Source of the DNA: Burkholderiaceae bacterium
GTDB lineage: Bacteria > Pseudomonadota > Gammaproteobacteria > Burkholderiales > Burkholderiaceae
Assembly (NCBI GenBank): GCA_025458735.1
Contig: JALORV010000291.1
Coordinates: 1 to 7,081 of the forward strand
Direction: 5' to 3'
DNA length: 7,081 nt
A model generated the notes under the pieces. It did not search any database, was not told where the DNA came from, and saw only the letters and a program-made list of their open reading frames with translations. Positions 5,578 through 7,081 of this stretch are shown here, in pieces (within the stretch, counting starts at the first letter, position 1; the number at the start of each line of letters is the position of its first letter). The position numbers and the translations under genes were made by a program.

Positions 5578-6588
5578 ATGGACCTGCGCCAGCCCGTCAA
5601 GTTCTACCAGACCGGAACCTTCACGGTCGGCAATCGCCTGCTGGCTGAGAACGAGCGCAGCGTGCAGGCCAACATGCAGCGCACCAACTCGCTGAACTCC
5701 GGGCACCGTGCCTGCCAGGGCTGCGGCGAGGCGCTCGGCGCGCGCTACGCGCTCGATGCCGCAATGCGCGCCACCGACAACCAGCTGGTGGCGGTCAATG
5801 CCACCGGCTGCCTCGAGGTGTTCTCGACGCCGTATCCGGAGACCTCGTGGCAGATTCCCTGGATCCACTCGCTGTTCGGCAATGCCGCCGCGGTGGCCTC
5901 CGGCGTCGCCGCGGCGCTGCGCATCCAGGGCAAGGAGCACGTGCGGGTGATCGCCCAGGGCGGCGATGGCGGCACCACCGACATCGGCTTCGGGTGCCTG
6001 TCGGGCATGTTCGAGCGCAACGACGACGTGCTCTACATCTGCTACGACAACGAGGCCTACATGAACACCGGCGTGCAGCGCTCGAGCGCGACGCCGCCCA
6101 CGGCACGCACCGCCACCACGCCCGCGCTGGGCCGCGAGCCCGGCAACACCTTCGGCAGCGGCAAGAACGTGCCGCTGATCGCGATGGCGCATCACATTCC
6201 TTACGTCGCCACCGCCAGCGTGGCCAACCTGCGCGACCTCGAAGACAAGGTAACGGCCGCGATGGCGATCCGCGGCGCCCGTTACGTGCACATCCACGTG
6301 CCATGTCCGCTCGGATGGGGTTCGCTGCCGGCCGACACGATCAAGGTGGCCCGGGCCGCGGTGGAGTCCGGCCTGTTCCCGCTGTTCGAAGCCGAGCACG
6401 GGGAGGTCACCGGGCGCACGCCGATCCGGCGCCGGGTTCCGGTCGACGACTACCTGAAGATGCAGAAGCGCTTCGCGCACCTGTTCGCGCCGAAGCGCGA
6501 CGAGGCGCGGCTGGCGCACATCCAGGCGATCGCCGACCGCAACATCGCCACCTACGGACTGCTCGACGTGGAGAGCGCGCGTGGATAA
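5578..6588 (+). CDS. korB: 2-oxoacid:acceptor oxidoreductase beta subunit, thiamine-diphosphate and [4Fe-4S] binding
   Basis: The beta subunit holds the thiamine diphosphate and the cluster next to it. The cofactor motif is GDGG (129-132) through CYDNEAYMNTG (155-165), with Asn158 as the expected metal ligand. Four cysteines in the family pattern can bind one [4Fe-4S]: C46 and C49 (CQGCG), C78 (ATGC) and C243 (VPCPLGW). The 336-residue length (about 37 kDa) is normal. The start ATG lies three bases after the korA stop with little Shine-Dalgarno match, so translation is probably coupled to korA; the first 40 residues, with RQPVKFYQTG, look like a genuine family N-terminus, which argues against the later Met33. 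The 3' end overlaps the next gene by 8 nt. Substrate cannot be fixed from sequence; 2-oxoglutarate is favoured by the neighbouring NADP-linked flavoprotein. Confidence 0.92.
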   Translation: MDLRQPVKFYQTGTFTVGNRLLAENERSVQANMQRTNSLNSGHRACQGCGEALGARYALDAAMRATDNQLVAVNATGCLEVFSTPYPETSWQIPWIHSLFGNAAAVASGVAAALRIQGKEHVRVIAQGGDGGTTDIGFGCLSGMFERNDDVLYICYDNEAYMNTGVQRSSATPPTARTATTPALGREPGNTFGSGKNVPLIAMAHHIPYVATASVANLRDLEDKVTAAMAIRGARYVHIHVPCPLGWGSLPADTIKVARAAVESGLFPLFEAEHGEVTGRTPIRRRVPVDDYLKMQKRFAHLFAPKRDEARLAHIQAIADRNIATYGLLDVESARG

Positions 6589-7081
6589 GCCCTTCGCCAT
6601 CACGCTCGACCCGGGCTCGTCGCTGGCCAACCGCACCGGCTCGTGGCGGACCATGCGTCCCGTCTACGTCGACCGGCTGCCGCCGTGCAACCACGCCTGC
6701 CCCGCAGGCGAGAACATCCAGCAGTGGCTGTTTCACGCCGAAGGCGGCGACTACGAGGCCGCCTGGCGCCAGCTGGTCGAGGACAACCCGCTGCCGGCCA
6801 CCATGGGGCGCGTCTGCTACCACCCCTGCGAGAGCGCATGCAACCGCGCGCAGCTGGACGAGGCCGTCGGCATCAACTCGGTCGAGCGCTTCCTCGGTGA
6901 CGAGGCGCTGAAGCGCCACTGGAAGTTCGCGCCGCCGGCGAACGACTCGGGCAAGCGCGTGCTGGTCGTCGGCGCCGGGCCCTCGGGGCTGTCGGCTGCC
7001 TACCACCTGCGGCGGCTCGGGCATGCGGTGACGATGGTCGAGGCCGGACCCTTCGCCGGCGGCATGATGCGCTTCGGCATT
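6581..7081 (+). CDS. Glutamate-synthase-small-subunit-like NAD(P)H flavoprotein (KorC-like), N-terminal 167 residues, cut by window edge
   Basis: This is the start of a GltD-family iron-sulfur flavoprotein. Such subunits pass electrons between NAD(P)H and partner iron-sulfur centres through FAD. The N-terminal domain has CNHACP (C36, C40) and CYHPCESACNR (C79, C83, C87), the cysteine arrangement of the GltD iron-sulfur domain. It is followed by an FAD-binding Rossmann turn, VLVVGAGPSGLSAAYHL (127-143), and EAGPFAGGMMRFGI. The NAD(P) site lies beyond the window. The GTG start at 6581 has GGAG at 6570-6573, seven bases upstream, and overlaps the korB end by 8 nt, pointing to coupled translation and one operon. 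From context it is the likely NADP+-reducing partner of the 2-oxoacid oxidoreductase, as for the 63-kDa subunit of the Azoarcus evansii enzyme. A stand-alone glutamate synthase role is unlikely because no gltB-like gene is adjacent in the window. Confidence 0.88.
   Translation, partial: MDKPFAITLDPGSSLANRTGSWRTMRPVYVDRLPPCNHACPAGENIQQWLFHAEGGDYEAAWRQLVEDNPLPATMGRVCYHPCESACNRAQLDEAVGINSVERFLGDEALKRHWKFAPPANDSGKRVLVVGAGPSGLSAAYHLRRLGHAVTMVEAGPFAGGMMRFGI

Noticed and set aside
4507..6654. 715-codon open frame on the minus strand opposite korA and korB
   Set aside because: It is a shadow frame in G+C-rich coding DNA: its Arg/Ala/His/Asp-rich product has no recognisable motif, and the plus strand carries clear conserved subunits over the same span.

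Overview
The window is a G+C-rich (about two thirds by eye), densely coded piece of what looks like a proteobacterial chromosome, probably a beta- or gammaproteobacterium able to live anaerobically. This rests on protein families, codon use and FNR-type operators; no RNA gene or taxonomic marker is present. Two oppositely oriented anaerobic operons face away from one control region (3626-3867).

Left half, minus strand, read right to left: frdC (3625-2807), frdA (2810-944, broken), frdB (947-270) and the first 77 codons of pepE (231-1, cut by the window edge). frdCAB is the Wolinella-type menaquinol:fumarate reductase: a diheme cytochrome b anchor, a flavoprotein and an iron-sulfur subunit. 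The three frd genes are joined by 4-nt stop/start overlaps. frdC is intact, with all four heme-ligand histidines and the two key glutamates in the same numbered positions as in Wolinella. The catalytic subunits are damaged. frdA has lost about 130 nt near its 5' end and one more base near codon 350-400, each breaking the frame. frdB lacks about 40 codons in frame between its two iron-sulfur domains. Either the fumarate reductase is a young pseudo-operon or the sequence here is faulty.

Right half, plus strand: a 568-residue fusion of the gamma and alpha parts of a 2-oxoacid:acceptor oxidoreductase (3868-5574), its thiamine-diphosphate beta subunit (5578-6588), and the start of a glutamate-synthase-small-subunit-like flavoprotein (6581 to the window end). 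The set and subunit sizes match, from memory, the three-subunit 2-oxoglutarate:NADP+ oxidoreductase of Azoarcus evansii. The expected reaction is oxidation of 2-oxoglutarate (or pyruvate or a similar 2-oxoacid) to the acyl-CoA with electrons passed to NADP+ and/or ferredoxin, or the reverse.

The control region holds two TTGAC-N4-(A/G)TCAA boxes of the FNR/Anr/FixK type, 65 bp apart centre to centre, with a perfect 9-bp-arm dyad centred exactly midway between them. The left box sits at the classic -41.5 spacing from a plausible frdC -10 element. Oxygen-controlled divergent expression of fumarate reductase and a 2-oxoacid oxidoreductase suggests an anaerobic branched or reductive TCA arrangement, or supply of low-potential electrons as in anaerobic aromatic degradation. 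No mobile element, CRISPR, tRNA or rRNA was seen.
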